Shown here piece by piece: positions 10,435-22,897 of a stretch of DNA of 64,000 nt. The stretch lies in contig OZ005602.1 of NCBI GenBank assembly GCA_963930655.1, forward strand, positions 26,115,840-26,179,839, written 5' to 3'. The notes below the pieces were generated by a model. That model saw only the letters and a list, made by a program, of their open reading frames with translations, was not told the origin of the DNA and did not search any database. Within the stretch, counting starts at the first letter, position 1; each line of letters begins with the position of its first letter. A program made the translations under genes and the position numbers. The DNA is from Myrica gale. Its lineage: Eukaryota; Streptophyta; Magnoliopsida; Fagales; Myricaceae.

Positions 10435-12171
10435 ATGAAGGTGATAGCTGCGTATTTGCTGGCTGTTTTGGGAGGGAACACCTGCCCTTCAGCTGAAGAT
10501 TTGAAGGATATCCTTGGATCCGGTACTCTCTCCCTATTGAATTCTATGTGTTACACATTTCTCGCTTCAAGTAGGTTCATATGACTGCACTAGTTACATC
10601 ACATGGCAAATATAACGGCTTTCCAATTTTTGCTTAACACCCTTCCATGTAATTTCGGTACAGTTGCTAGAAAAGAAAAGTTTTTTGTTGGTTCTTAGTC
10701 CTCGTGAAATGGGATTAGATTATTACAGTAGTTGCTTCCGAGTTATTAAATTCCGATGCTCTGTTCGGTTTTTTCAGGAAACCGGGGATGTATTACGTAT
10801 GACCCCACGTATTTTGTCTTAAAGGTGATAAATTGACCAAACAAGTTCAAGGATTAGTGGGTTAAAGTTGGTCGATTCTTAGTTGTGCTACGAACCTCAT
10901 TTTCATAAGCTATTTTAGTAAGAAAACGGGTATTTGCGACCTGTTTTTCTTACTCGAGTCTCATGTTTGGTTTGTGGTAGATTTAGCTTGTTCCATTCTA
11001 TGTTGTCCGTATTCTGTAATGTCACTTTGGGTTGATGTGAACTTGTAAGTTGGGATGAGCAGTTCGCCGTTGTTAATATGTTTTCATACGGAATTAAATA
11101 TTGGGAGCATGATATTGATATGGCTAGAAAATGAAAAACGAGAGAAAATTGCAATTTTGCAGACAGGATATGTTGGTAAGCTGGTTAAGATATACAAACA
11201 TGCTGTCAGGTTGATGGTTTAACTAGTAGAAAGTTCTGTTTAAGGGGGTTCAGCTGGAGCATCTCTCAGTATAGTTTGGGTAAAATTTTGGCCTTCTGTT
11301 TTTGTCTGAATAGTGCTTGGAGGTTGAAATCTGGGAAACGAGTGGAAGGTTTCAGTAATGGGTTTCCTTTTTTGGGTTCAGAGGGTTGAGATTCTTTAGA
11401 GCATAGTAATGAATGGCATACACATTGTTTAGGTTGCAGAGTGAACATTAAAGGCTTCCCTGATTTCAATTTTGTTACCCGCTAGGGTAGGCTTGCTTTT
11501 CCTTGCCACTTGATCAATGTTATTAGCAAGTAGATTCCTGGTTGATGTTTTCAACGGATGACTATAATTCTATACATAAAAATGAAAGAAAGGTTTTATG
11601 CATGAAGTGTTTTTAGTTAAGTGTTGCTTTAATCTGTAGTGGGAGCTGAGACCGAGGATGATAAGATTGAGCTGCTGTTGTCTGAAGTCAAGGGTAAAGA
11701 TATAACTGACCTTATTGCATCTGGAAGAGAGAAATTGGCATCTGTGCCTTCTGGTGGTGGTGTTGCTGTTGCTGTTGCAGCAACAGGAGGTAGTGGCGGT
11801 GCTGCCGCTGCTCCTGCTACAGCAGAGACAAAGAAAGAGGAAAAGGTGGAAGAGAAAGAGGAATCAGACGATGTAAGCATATTATACTGCAATTTTTCTC
11901 TACTTGAAATTAGTGAACATAAGATTCCAACATCAACTGTCATATTCAAACCTTAATTCCATCGACTTTTTATTAGTATGTGTGGCTGTCATACCAAATT
12001 CAGTTTAACCCAGTAGACTTCTTATCCTCTTGATAGACAAAACTATTCCACATGGAGGAAACTTGTTGCCTTTGTGGTTTGTTGTGTATACCATTTAATT
12101 CCAGGTTCTCTGATGTTTCTTTTCTTTTCATCTCCTTTGTACAGGATATGGGCTTCAGTCTCTTTGATTGA
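10435..12171 (+). CDS. RPP2: 60S acidic ribosomal protein P2
   Basis: Three coding exons, 10435-10522, 11640-11872 and 12145-12171, join in frame to 115 aa, the usual length of P2. The N-terminal helical dimerisation domain begins [15 protein letters not shown] (P2 type rather than P1). An Ala/Gly-rich hinge ([13 protein letters not shown]...) follows, then a lysine/glutamate-rich stretch ([12 protein letters not shown]). The universal C-terminal peptide [11 protein letters not shown] is completed only by the tiny last exon of 27 bases. P1/P2 heterodimers bind P0 on the large ribosomal subunit stalk, and the C-terminal peptide recruits elongation factors to the GTPase centre in the cytosol. 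All introns are GT-AG; intron 1 is about 1.1 kb. The start has an AAAATGAAG context and lies after a probable 5' UTR intron. If exon 3 were skipped, readthrough would lose the functional tail. Confidence 0.97.
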
Positions 12172-13120
12172 GGACTACAACATTTTATTTCAACATTTCT
12201 CCTATTCAGAATGTAGTAGAATTCACAAGTTCTTGATTCGAGAAGCAGTTTTTTTTGGTGGTTTTGTCACTCTTTTAAGTCCCGGGGTTGGTAAAACCAT
12301 ACAAAAGCCTCGTAGTTAGTATTATGTTCTTTGAATAGTGCATGTTGGTTTCCGTGACCTTGAGATGTTCTTCTGCTCATCTAATTTCCAGTGTTAGTAG
12401 GCTTCAGTTGGGAGCAGTTTGTCTCGTGCAAAGAATTATATAGCTCTAGTTTCCAAACTGGATTGTTCAACGTAAATCGCGTTCGTGCTGATTTTGATTG
12501 GGCTTTGAATATTATATGTTGGACTCATTTTCTCATTTCCATTTATAGGAATTTTCTTTTAAGCCTTTTTCACATTTTTTTAAGACTATTTTACGAGTTT
12601 CAGTCTAGAGATAGCTACTGGTTAATCCTTAATTTTAGCCAAACCACGCAGCCACATCTTCCATGAAGTACCCTAGGTGTACACTGAGCTTCGTTTGTGG
12701 ATCGCTGTCGTATTACCATTTCTTCTTATTTTAACTGGTTCATCGAAACCAGGTAGTGATAGATCATTAACTATCTCCATATGGGCGTATAACCATCATC
12801 GCCTTTGCTTGTGGAAGCTGTTGCTTCCAATTTCCATTAGATGAGCTAGTCACATCATGGGCAAAAAATCATATTACTGAAGATATAGAAACCTCTGTTA
12901 ATGTATCACTACGGTTGAATGAACAGCACAATTGAGGTTCACCCATGGGACAGTATTTCTTTTAGTGCAAATTCTCCAGAAAGACGTTGAAAGTGATTTG
13001 CTGCCTAATGGGAAAACTTACGGCTATCACGCATAAGCAGACAACTTCGGTTTTATGGGATCTTTATTAAGTCGTTGATTTTTTGTGATAACATTATGGT
13101 ATAATAAAGCATTATATTGC
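12172..13120. other. RPP2 3' flank
   Basis: Holds the RPP2 3' UTR and then T-rich non-coding DNA. Open frames in it have no recognisable domains. Nothing else seen. Confidence 0.45.
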
Positions 13121-13121
13121 A

Positions 13122-13996
13122 AATCAGCCTCTGGCGGCGGGCGGAGCCCCTGCTCTTCCCGCCGCCCCTCCCTCCCTCTTCCCCCTCCACTCCTTTTCTC
13201 CTGGTTGCTTTTCGTTTTCTACCCCCTGGTGTACCGTCCGTTTGTTCTCCATCGGTGGAGATTTTCCTCTCCAGATCCCGGCGTTCCAGTCGGTTGTCGG
13301 TGGCCACGCGCCGGAGGAATGGGCCAAGCAGCTCCGGGGCTCCTTGTGGGTTGGTTCCGTTTGCTGTCGGGCGGCGCGTGCTCCTACACGCGCAGCCACG
13401 CGCGCGCGCGTGTGGGTCACGCGCCCCCCCTTTTGTGGTTCTGTTGGGGCGGCTTTGGGTGTTTGTCTCGGCCAGAGGTGCTTTGTTAGTGTGTTTTTGC
13501 TGTGGTTGGTTTGTTTCTGTGTTTTTCTTTTCTGCAGGATGCTGTGGGACGGTGCATTCGGTGACCCCTGGTCTGGCGGTTTTGCTTCTGCAGCTGTCGT
13601 CTCGGTGGTTTGTCATTTGCTACTTCGCCATTTTTTGTCATGGGCCTTGTTGCCCATTTGTGTTGGTGCAGATGGTCGTTTCAGGTTGGCGGATTATTGC
13701 TTGCAGACCGTCTTCCTTGGCGGTGTTATTGTCGGGTCTTTGGACTCGTTTAGAATTTACGGATCTTTGCATCCGTCTTGTAGAGGCCTTGATGGCCATT
13801 TGGAACATGGCCTATATGGCCATTTGATGTATCGCCCGTTGGGCTTTATGTGCTGTTGCTTTCGATTGTATGTTTATGCTCTTTGTATCCAGCCTTGTAG
13901 GGCTGTCTGTCTTCAGCACTGGTGTATGGTATCCTGTGAAATGAATTTCACGTTTGCGTAGAAAAAAAAAAAAAAAAAAAAAAAAAAGAAAAAAAA
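13122..13996 (+). mobile_element. Poly(A)-tailed retroelement remnant (LINE- or SINE-like)
   Basis: A block with base composition unlike its surroundings: a GC- and pyrimidine-rich 5' half (about 13122-13450, with CGCGCGCG at 13401) and a T/G-rich 3' half. It ends at TTTGCGTAG followed by an A-rich tract of more than 25 bases at 13962-13996. Such a tail shows that an RNA was copied into DNA. No reverse transcriptase or other domain is readable in any frame, so this is a 5'-truncated or non-autonomous element, or a retrocopy of a non-coding transcript. I could not find a convincing target-site duplication. The element type is therefore open. Confidence 0.5.
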
Positions 13997-14417
13997 GATA
14001 CACGTTGTAGTCTAATCATTCCTATTTAATACTCCCAAACACGAGAGCAATGCTATTTTAGGAGTCCGGACTATCAAATCCTTAATTTTTTTTGAATGCG
14101 CATATGAATGAGTTTTAATAGCTATAGAGTTCAAATAAAAAATGCAAAAGGAGGTTGGACCTCGTTCTATTTAGAAAACAAAAAATGTGCATTATAATTG
14201 ATAACCACAATTGAGGTGGCCAGAAAAATTGTACGAAAAATCGACACACAATTCGAGAATAAGCAAAGGAAAACACAAAAAGAAACAAAACGGGTCGAAT
14301 GTGGTATCCAATGTTTGCTTTCTTGCAAAAGCCTTGTCTCAAGCCTCTTGTGCATCAGTAGTGTGTCACCATATGAACCTAATAACCCTGAAACCATCGT
14401 CTGAAGACTCTTCCTCA
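13997..14417. other. Intergenic DNA
   Basis: No gene, repeat or regulatory signal recognised between the poly(A) tract and the kinase relic. Confidence 0.4.
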
Positions 14418-14808
14418 CTAGTAATACTCTACCGGTTTGTCCGAAATTTTTTCATCTCGGGCAAAGTCCCGGTGGGTAACCGGACGTGGAACGTAAGGAG
14501 GCTTTATACATCTTAGTAATGCCCAATTAACCCCACCAAAGAATGGATGGTTCTTGATTGCAGTGGCACCCATTGTAGACCCCATTCTCCTCGTCGGGTC
14601 TTTCATCAAAAGTTGGACCATCAAGTCCTTAGCTGGGCCCGGCACTGTTGGTTCCTTGGGGAATTGTAGGGCTCGAGCCACAATATTTGTTAGGGTTAGC
14701 TCTTGGTCAATACCCTTAAACGGTGTTACACCATAGAACATCTCAAATCGTCGAGGTGATGCTAAGGTTGTCGAGATTGTCCGTGACATCATCAATGCGC
14801 GCTTCCAT
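14418..14808 (-). pseudogene. AGC-VIII protein kinase relic with internal deletion
   Basis: The minus strand from about 14747 to the stop at 14418-14420 encodes the C-terminal part of a plant AGC-VIII (PINOID/PID2/AGC1-like) Ser/Thr kinase: EMFYGVTPFKG, NIVARALQFPKEP, KDLMVQLLMKDPTRRMGS, HPFFGGVNWALLRC and a natural-looking end PVEYY. Everything N-terminal in the catalytic domain is missing: glycine loop, catalytic HRD-type loop and DFD/DFG region. Directly upstream, from an ATG at 14806-14808, lies a short frame (MEARIDDVTDNLDNLSITST) that resembles kinase N-termini of this class in style. It meets the C-terminal part in a different frame at about 14744-14748. This suggests that a deletion removed the middle and left both ends. 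It cannot encode an active kinase. The N-terminal assignment is inference. Confidence 0.8.
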
Positions 14809-16391
14809 GGTTTTGGAGACGGACGCGCGCCACACTTCTAGCTAGGGACAGGGAAACGGGTAATGAAGGAGGGTGGAGAAGAGACAGAGTGAGAGGATTT
14901 TGAAGGTTGCGAAAGGATCGGCAACGGGCCGGCAGAGTGAGAATGGCCAGAGAGCCGGCTTTGGTCCAATAGCATGGTTTTGACAGCGTCCTAATCAGAG
15001 AAGGATATTATAGTGATTTCAACATTTAGTAGACAAAAAAAAATCCCTACATTCAGTAAATTTTTATTTCAATTAATTAGGAACCAAACTGGACGGTGTG
15101 AAAACATGTAACACCTGGAGTGGGGACAGAGAGAGAGAGAGGCTTCTGAAGGTTGGAACAAAGGGGCGGGCGGCAATGAGAATGGGCCGTATGGCCGGTG
15201 TAAATGCCACCAGCCACTAGGGCCCAATAGCACGGCATTTCATTAATATTAACTTCCTCGTCTCAAAAATGGACATTTACTTGATTCATTTGACAAGACA
15301 TTCCCTCGTCTCACCTAGAAAGATTTATCCCTCTCTCCTTGTTTTCTTTCAGTTTTGTTCAAAAGAAAATGTAAGGAGCGCATTCAAAACTGATAAAGAT
15401 ATGATTCATTGGAAAATCAATCTCTAATTTAGAGTGTGTTTGTGTTGTAAAATTTTTGGTATTGGGAAAATCAATCTCTAATCTCTAATCAAGAGAGAGG
15501 TAATATTTTATATTTTTTTGTAATATTTTATATTTTTTATGGGAGAGAGATTATATTAGAGTATTTTATTAGGAGAGATAAAATTTTGGGTAAAATTTTG
15601 GTTGCAAACGCAACCTTACTATAGTCCAATTTGGTGAAAAATACACATAATAAGTCCTACAGCGAGATCTACATTAACCTTATTAGAATCCATATCTATT
15701 TCTCTCCGAGTTAGATTATCCAATTCTAACAATAAATTAGAGAAAATTATAATTAGAAAAATAGACATAGGATATAAATCCTGATCCACATTAACCTTAT
15801 TGAGCTTCATATAGGGTATCTATTTCTCTCCAAAAATTAGAGAAGATTATGATCAATATATATAGCTGTACCTGACAGCTGGAGAAGTGCAGTAGATGAG
15901 CTCTATCTTGTTAGGTAGGGTTCATAAACGTAGATTAGCTCATCTTGTTAGGTAGGGTTCATAAACGTTGCTTGAACTGCCTTCATCACACAGTAATAAA
16001 AGCGAATATCAATTCCAAAACAGAGTGAGATCACTCCAATGTAAGGTCTTCTTGATTGGTAACGGACTTCCCAACCCGATCTCGTCCAATTTAATATCTG
16101 ATATAAAAGTTTACAAAATAACAGTCACCGTGGCCCATACTGCAATAATTGGGTGCCATCTATAGTCCTATTCGGGCTGCATAACCTTTACAAATGAATG
16201 CTATAATAAAGGAACAAGCCTGTGTACCAATTTCAGCAGGAAAAAACCATTCAATGAAGAATTGCACTACACCAATCTTCAAGCAATTTTGACATGAGCT
16301 TGATGAAGAAAACCCTATATTAGGCAACAATCTCCATGCGACGGTAGAAAAACCAGCATGGCATCCCAGCATTCGGGTTGATACTCAATAC
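14809..16391. other. Intergenic DNA and 3' flank of the invertase gene
   Basis: No gene recognised. GA-rich patches occur at 14860-14950 and 15125-15145. Positions 15420-15620 are A/T rich with repeated TAATATTTTATATTTTTT and TAAAATTTTGG strings that recall the small MITE-like elements near 43 kb. The invertase 3' UTR lies just below 16392. Confidence 0.4.
15904..15967 (+). repeat. Two tandem copies, 37-bp period
   Basis: The string TCTTGTTAGGTAGGGTTCAT followed by AAACG occurs twice, starting at about 15905 and 15942. This is a simple short duplication in non-coding DNA. Confidence 0.85.
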
Positions 16392-19300
16392 TCATACAAT
16401 ATAGGTGTTTTTCAAACTTTTTCGACCACGCTTTCTTCTGGGGTTGGCACTTATCATGCAAGAGAAGGCATTGACAAGTTCAGAATCCTCTTCCGTCACT
16501 AGAATCTTGGCTTTACTTGGGTCTTTAAGCAGGAGCTTTGATACTAGGTATCCTGCAATTGACCAGGTCTGGAACAGCTGTGATTGTTTTCCGATGAACC
16601 GTGCTCTTTTAGTGTCATAATATTCAGGCCACTTGTCACGTGATATGCGTTTCTCAGCTACCTCAACAGCCCTTGCCGCAATTTCTGGTCTATTCATCTT
16701 TATGCAGGCAACTGTGAACTGACGAGATATCCAGACATTTAAATCTCGGTATATTTCTATCTAGCAATACTGAGTTAAAACTGACCTGATTAATTTGTGT
16801 CCGATATTTAGCCAATTAAAAAAAATATAGTAGCAAGAGTCCAGGAAAGTTAACGTCGTCCGATCGGATTAGTGTTTCCCAAATGAATTTCCTACATAAG
16901 GCCAGATATTCTAAACACTTAATGACCCTAGCAAAGCATGATATGGGCAGCAGGTCATTCACGTTGCATGTCATCATGGAAAAAAGATAGAGCAGACTAC
17001 CTTAAATTCCAGAAAGCAACATGAACAGTAATTGCAAATATACATAAACCACTAGGCTGACGTGATTTTTTTCTCCTTTTCCTTTGTTTCTTTGACTATT
17101 TTTATTAATGTTACTAATTTATCTCTCTCTCTCTAAATACACACCAACACCCAATATAAACATTTTACCCCTTTTGTGTCAACCATAAAAAATTAGATTA
17201 ATTAATTTGTTAGTCCTTGTGGTTTAACTCCTCAATTTGGTCCCTTAGTTTAGTTTTAATTCTTCCCCTGAGAGTCCCTAGGTTAACTACTTGTCCCAAC
17301 AAGGTTCTTCTGTCCAAACATGAACCACAAACAAGGCACATATGCATATTTTGATAACAAAAAACATGTCACTATTAAGAAACTGCGCTGAGCGAATCCA
17401 GATATCGATTGATAAATTGGTGGTGATGTGTTTTTTGTTAGTCACGTAGACATATTTCGTTAGTCGGAATGCCGAAATTAGACGGAAGGACTTTTTTAGG
17501 ACACGTAGTTAACCTCAGGGACTCGCAGGGGAAGAATAAAAACTGAGGGACCAAATTGGAAAAACGTTAAATCACAGGGACTAGCAGTTAATTATGCCTA
17601 ACTAATACCACCAAAACTAACCTGCCAGAGCAGAGTTGGCCAAGAACCTGCATTGTGGTAGGACCAAGGGCTGCATCAAAAAATAAATGCACATTGGCAT
17701 GACTGGAACGACAAAGTAAGAGAAAATAATATATCAACATTAAAAAGTTTGGAAATGGGCACATTACGTGTTCTTAGGATCACTTCCCGTGATAATTTGC
17801 CACTCCTGTCCTTCGAGAGCAGGATGACATATCTTGAGTGGCATATCTGCCACCAAATCTGCCCATTTGGCTTCAATGAGATCCAATATGGCATGCGACT
17901 GATCGAATGTTGCAAGACTGCTTACAATAGACCACGAGTTTCCTAGAGAAAAGAATCGGAAATCCATGTGAGCTGGTTGCAAGTTTCCTATCAGATAGCC
18001 ACCTTTACTAGGCATCCATTCCACCAACCAAGGAGAAATTTGGTCTGGGTAAATATTGAACTTATTAACTGCATCATATGAGTACTCTTCAGTCTTATAA
18101 CGGTAAATCTCATTTAGTTTTCTCATATCAATCCAGTAATACTCTCTGATATGGAATGACAGAGCTACCAGACGATTGTTCAGGGCCCGCAAAAGATCAG
18201 CTGATCCATCCTCTGGAGCAAGCATTTCACGTGCACAAAGTAGTGCTGAATAAAATAGTGCCTACAAGAGTAAAACAATCCTATCAGATTCATACAATTG
18301 TAATCTTACTCGGAAACAGGGAGATGGGTGAAAAACATGACACAGATGTCACAAGTAATACAACCTAATATGTTTTCTCTAGCAACAGATATGGGTAAAA
18401 CTGTCTTAGCACCATAAAAGGAAAAAGAAATGGAGAGAAGTTAATGGCATCAGACTCATTCCGGACCAGGACATCAATGGGCTTAGCCATACCCAATACA
18501 AAACAAAATTGTTTGGTTCTTAAAATCTAAATATTTAAGACTTTATCCCTAAAATCATCCCCATGCTGCTTCTGTATGCAGATAGAATTACCTGTATCTC
18601 AAGCGTTGGAACCATTTCCAGTAAACTATGATGAGCATGCCCATTAGAACTAATGTTTAGAATGGTATATGTACAACTTTTAGCTTCAAAACTCCCCAGA
18701 ACTAGAGCCGCTACTTCAATTAGGCACTATAACTCTCTCTCTCTCTCTCCCATCACCCCCCCCCCCCAAACAAAAAAAACACACACACACACACAAGAAA
18801 GAGAAAGAAAAGAAAACCTCGATATAAGTTCAATCAGAGCTAAGGCTAAAAGTAGCCTCAAGCATCTTAGCAGCTAATCAACCACACAAATGAAAAATAT
18901 AAATCTTCCATCTCAATTAGCTTTCCCAACTCCTGCTTTTTTGCAAGGTCTTATAACTGTTACCTCTCCATCAAGATTAGTTAACAAAATTCATTAACAT
19001 CTTCCAAAAAACTTCTAGATTCTTTTTGACAAATCAAAGAGCTTACTCAAATAACAATTTACATCCTCTCGTGAAAAGGAAAAAAAAAACTCCAAATTAT
19101 TCCTTGAGAGGGATGAATAGAAACATTTTAATGCTTTTTCGCTCTCCTTTTCCAAGTTTTCCTGCCAAAGCAATTACTTCATAGTTCAAAAGTGCAGTTT
19201 CTATTTTATGTGGTCTATATTGATTATTCAAGAATGACATGATAACTTATATACCTGTATTTCTAAAGGGTGACCATGGATTCCCATTCGGCGATCAATC

Positions 19301-20978
19301 ATGCAGGAGCCATCTGTCACTAATAATGTAGGAAACATATCAAAACCATCAGCAAGACATAGCTTTAGAATCATCTTAATTCCGGTTTGAACATCAATTC
19401 TTTCCTGAACAGAGAGGTCCCCTGAGCATTTTCCATAGGCACGCAATAAAATAATCCACCACAATCCTGAAATTAACATCATTTCACAAATGAAGATTCA
19501 GCATCAAAGGAGCTAAAACAAGCAAAATATGTTTCCCTTTTAGGAGAACTGTGGACTGGATATAAACTTCTACCAGAATCAACAGGCGCAACACGACCAA
19601 TTGCTGCCTCCCCAAAGTCGGGATCCAATACCTCCTCGGTTGCAGAATCATCACCATCCAGTGGAACTGTGCGCACCTTGAAGCTAGCAGGCATCAACCC
19701 TTGACCAGGACTATGACAATCCATTGTTTTCTCCCAGCTCTGCAACAAATTGAATCATGTGACAAAAATGGGCAAATAAATATTACCAATTGTCACAAAG
19801 TAAAGATGGACCTGGAAATGCAACCATGACTTGTAGACATGTACGTGTTTATGCAACCTATTCCATAGGCAATCATAAATCCTATCAAAATTTAGCTGAC
19901 ATTCATGCAGCCATCTAAATTTCTTGCATCAGTTTTCTTCTAGTTGTCTGATTTACAGTCGGACATTAGAAAAGTTTACAGGATAATGCAGATATCAAAC
20001 TAACACTTGAATTTAAACAACCTCTCAAGGAGATGCATATAAAAAAAAGTTATCATCAACACGTAATGTTAACAATACATTTCAGTGGCACAGAAACTAA
20101 ACTTACCACAACCCAGGCATCAAACACTCCCCCTCCCCCCCCCCCCCCCCCAACCCAGCCCAAACAAAAAAAAAACGAGACATATATATCAACCAACATT
20201 TCATATAACTTCAATATGACAAAATAAGGTAGGTAAATGATTTGTTGCAAGGACTAATAGTTGGTGTGATGGCACTATGGATTACCTGCAACTGAAGTGT
20301 ATGAAGGATGAAGTTCCGAACAATATCATACTCCCCCTTTAACAGGAAAGCTATACCAGAAGGTATGAAATCTCGAATGAAAACCTGATCATAATTCAAC
20401 ACGTTGGAAGTGGTTGGGTCCTTGGCAGCAATTGTTCCAATAGGACTACCACAATAATAAACTACTGACTCCCGGAGTAATTCCCATGCTTCATCCTCAA
20501 TGGGGTCACTACTAATCTTGTGAAAGGGATCTCTAAGTGCTCCAGTTGCGCCATTGGATGTCAAACCCTCCTTTTCCTGTTTCAACTGCTGCAGATCCTG
20601 AAACTCGAGAACATTTGGCGCACTGACCATACTGTCTATGGGATTCAATTTCTTTGCATTATCCACAAACCATGTCCCATTTCCGTTTCCAGTGGTTACC
20701 CCGCTTACACTATCAGCCTTTTGGCATTTGCAACTCTGAAGCCATGAAGGATCAACTTTTGTATTCGAGAAAAAATTACTGCCAATCCCTTGAACTCCGC
20801 ATCGTAGCATACTAGAACACTTGAGAAATTGCAAATAGCTGGAGGCCTTCCTTCTTGAGCATTTTAAACGGAAGTTAGAAGCACAAATCGGCTCTGACTT
20901 GCTAAAACATGGATCACCATAAAAAAGACGAGGTCCAGCCCCAGACAAAAGTTGCAGAACTGCTTTCGAAGTACCCAT
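16392..20978 (-). CDS. Alkaline/neutral invertase (GH100), organelle-type
   Basis: Six exons (20286-20978, 19574-19739, 19255-19466, 17768-18261, 17622-17670, 16392-16718) join in frame to 646 aa. All introns are GT-AG. The enzyme splits sucrose into glucose and fructose at neutral to alkaline pH. GH100 landmarks in order: [125 protein letters not shown] and [20 protein letters not shown]. The long N-terminal extension of about 150 residues, rich in Ser, Lys and Arg with few acids at first, marks the alpha clade sent to mitochondria or plastids rather than the cytosolic clade. The C-terminus NPRRKRGRK...YIV fits the InvC-like branch. The exon-5 peptide of 16 residues is unusually small but conserved in the family. 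Intron 5 carries a fold-back element. Confidence 0.96.
17199..17594. mobile_element. Fold-back MITE in invertase intron 5
   Basis: The left arm (TAATTAATTTGTTAGTCCTT..., through TTTGGTCCCTTAGTTTAG and TCTTCCCCTGAGAGTCCCTA) is matched in reverse by the right arm (TTTTTATTCTTCCCCTGCGA... on the minus strand). The inverted repeats are about 90 bp each and imperfect, with a unique centre. There is no coding capacity. The element ends 26 bases inside the intron from the exon-5 donor. A target duplication could be a TAATTAA-like string, but I could not fix it. Confidence 0.8.
18732..18795. repeat. Compound microsatellite (CT)n-C(n)-A(n)-(CA)n
   Basis: A run of CT dinucleotides, a poly-C run, a poly-A run and a CA run follow each other in an invertase intron. 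A second poly-C tract lies at about 20131-20150 in another intron of the same gene. Such runs vary in length and assemble poorly. Confidence 0.95.
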
Positions 20979-21860
20979 CGTTATAAGGATTCTATCAAAT
21001 TAAGTTGACTTGAATTGACCTTTAAAATATTTCGGTCAAAAGGAATCCAAAAGGCTTCTGTCTGATTCAAGACACCAACAAAGTCCACCTTATATCAGAA
21101 ACAGCTATAAATCATCAGATTTGTTTGGATAATGTCTGAAATCATGAAACAAAAAATCAAAAATCAAAGAAATGACAACTGAAACCAGCAGATCATTTGC
21201 ATTCTCCAAACGAGAAAGAGCTGGAGAGTACGATATATTGCCCATTATTTGCTAGCTGAGAAAATCTGGCAAAAAATACTACCAAAAATACCAAATTCCT
21301 TCGTTGCTAGAACCATTTAAACAAAGAAATAAAACTGGATCGCAGTTCCTGTATTCCAATATCTAAAAAACAAACATGCAAATACATATATACTAACATC
21401 AAAAAGCGTAAACTCAATAACTCGGGACAATTTATATAAAACCAGAATCAAAATTCATGAATAGTCAAGTTTCACAGAGAATTTCGAATGAAACCAGGAG
21501 AGACAACGTTGCGGTAGATTCCTAACAATAAAGAAAAAGTCCAACTTTGAAATATGAATAAAAACGGGGTAATTTAGAATGTTGGATATATACCAAGAAG
21601 GAGAAAGAAGGGAAACTGCAAACCAAAACTTGAGGAAAACTAATATCATAACGCGGCAAAGAAAATAAATTTGGAAGGCGATGAGAAAAATGAATACCCA
21701 ACTGAAGAAGAAAGAGCAAAATTTGATTTTGGGTGCCGAGGAAATTGACCTGAGATTGAGAACGGTACAGGCAATGGCGGTGTTTTCTCGTGTCCGAAAC
21801 GGAATTGTAAAGAATCATAACCTCAATCCTTGAAAATACTTGGGTGCTTGGTTGAAACAG
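20979..21860 (-). other. 5' leader and probable leader intron of the invertase gene
   Basis: No coding sequence is seen. On the minus strand a C/T-rich block around 21746-21860 ends with TCTCAG before GTCAATTTCC at about 21750. This would suit an untranslated first exon followed by an intron reaching to just above the start codon at 20978. This is inference from splice-like sequence only. Confidence 0.4.
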
Positions 21861-22897
21861 GCGTGCTGTAAATAAAATCAGAAAACCACAAAAATAAAAT
21901 AAAATAAACGATAAATCAGGTGATATTTTTTTTGGACACGTGAATATTCTGCTACCTTTCTTTCTTGGCCTCATGTACTTGATTTCCCCCCCTGTTTTCC
22001 TCCTTTTCTTTTTCCTTTTTTGTGGTGTTTTCTGTTTTTTTTTTCTAACCATTTTTCAATGTATTTTTTTATGCTCGTATAATTGGGTTTCCATTTTTTC
22101 AGCTAATTTGCATTTGATTGGTTAAAAAAAACTATTAACCAACAAAATATGAAATAATAAATTGAACAAAAAAATAAAAAAATAAAAAACTTGATTAGGA
22201 GGGTGGAAGGATTCCATTAAAGATGATTCATATCTCTCTAAGCAAAAGGAGAAAGGGCGATCAGTGTAGCAACCTCTTTGAGCGTGATCATAAAAGTTCC
22301 TCTTTCCGCTACTGAATGTTCGGTTTGAGCCAAAGTTAATACTCAATGAACGAGATCGCCACCACAACACCACTAGAAAGGTCACCAGATAGTCTTAGAC
22401 AATCCATTAAGTCTAAAGTCAAGTTTTACTTTTACAAGCGATTTCAATTTATATTCATTCTTAAACTCTTCTGATCTTAGAAATAACAATGGACGCTACC
22501 AAACAGGCTAAAGCTTCGCTGACATATCTCTTTTATTTGATTGCAAAATCTGCATGGGTCATGATCTCATCTCATAAATTTTATTTGATTGTTTATATTA
22601 TATAAAATTTTATTTATTTATTACTGATTTATATATAGGGATTTCACAGTTTTCTTAATTAGTATTTTTTTATGGTGTGCTTGGATTTCGTACGCGGCAG
22701 AAGACAGTGTTTGTGGAGAAAATACAAAGCACGTGGCAAAATCCGCACCAGTGCAGTTGGATACCAACAATAGTTCAGCCTCTCACCAAGAAAAACGTCA
22801 CCTACCTGTCGCTGTTTCGCTGACCATTCTTCATAAGAACTTTGGATGGAACACAATTAAAAATCAAATTTTTTATTTTTTTTAATTCGAGAATGAA
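21861..22897. other. Intergenic DNA upstream of the invertase
   Basis: A T-rich block at 21920-22110 and AT-rich DNA. I see no gene. The proximal invertase promoter should lie at the left edge on the minus strand. Confidence 0.4.

Noticed and set aside
13085..13961. Several long frames on both strands in the GC-rich retroelement
   Set aside because: Long only because GC-rich DNA has few stops; Arg/Cys/Gly-heavy translations with no domain.
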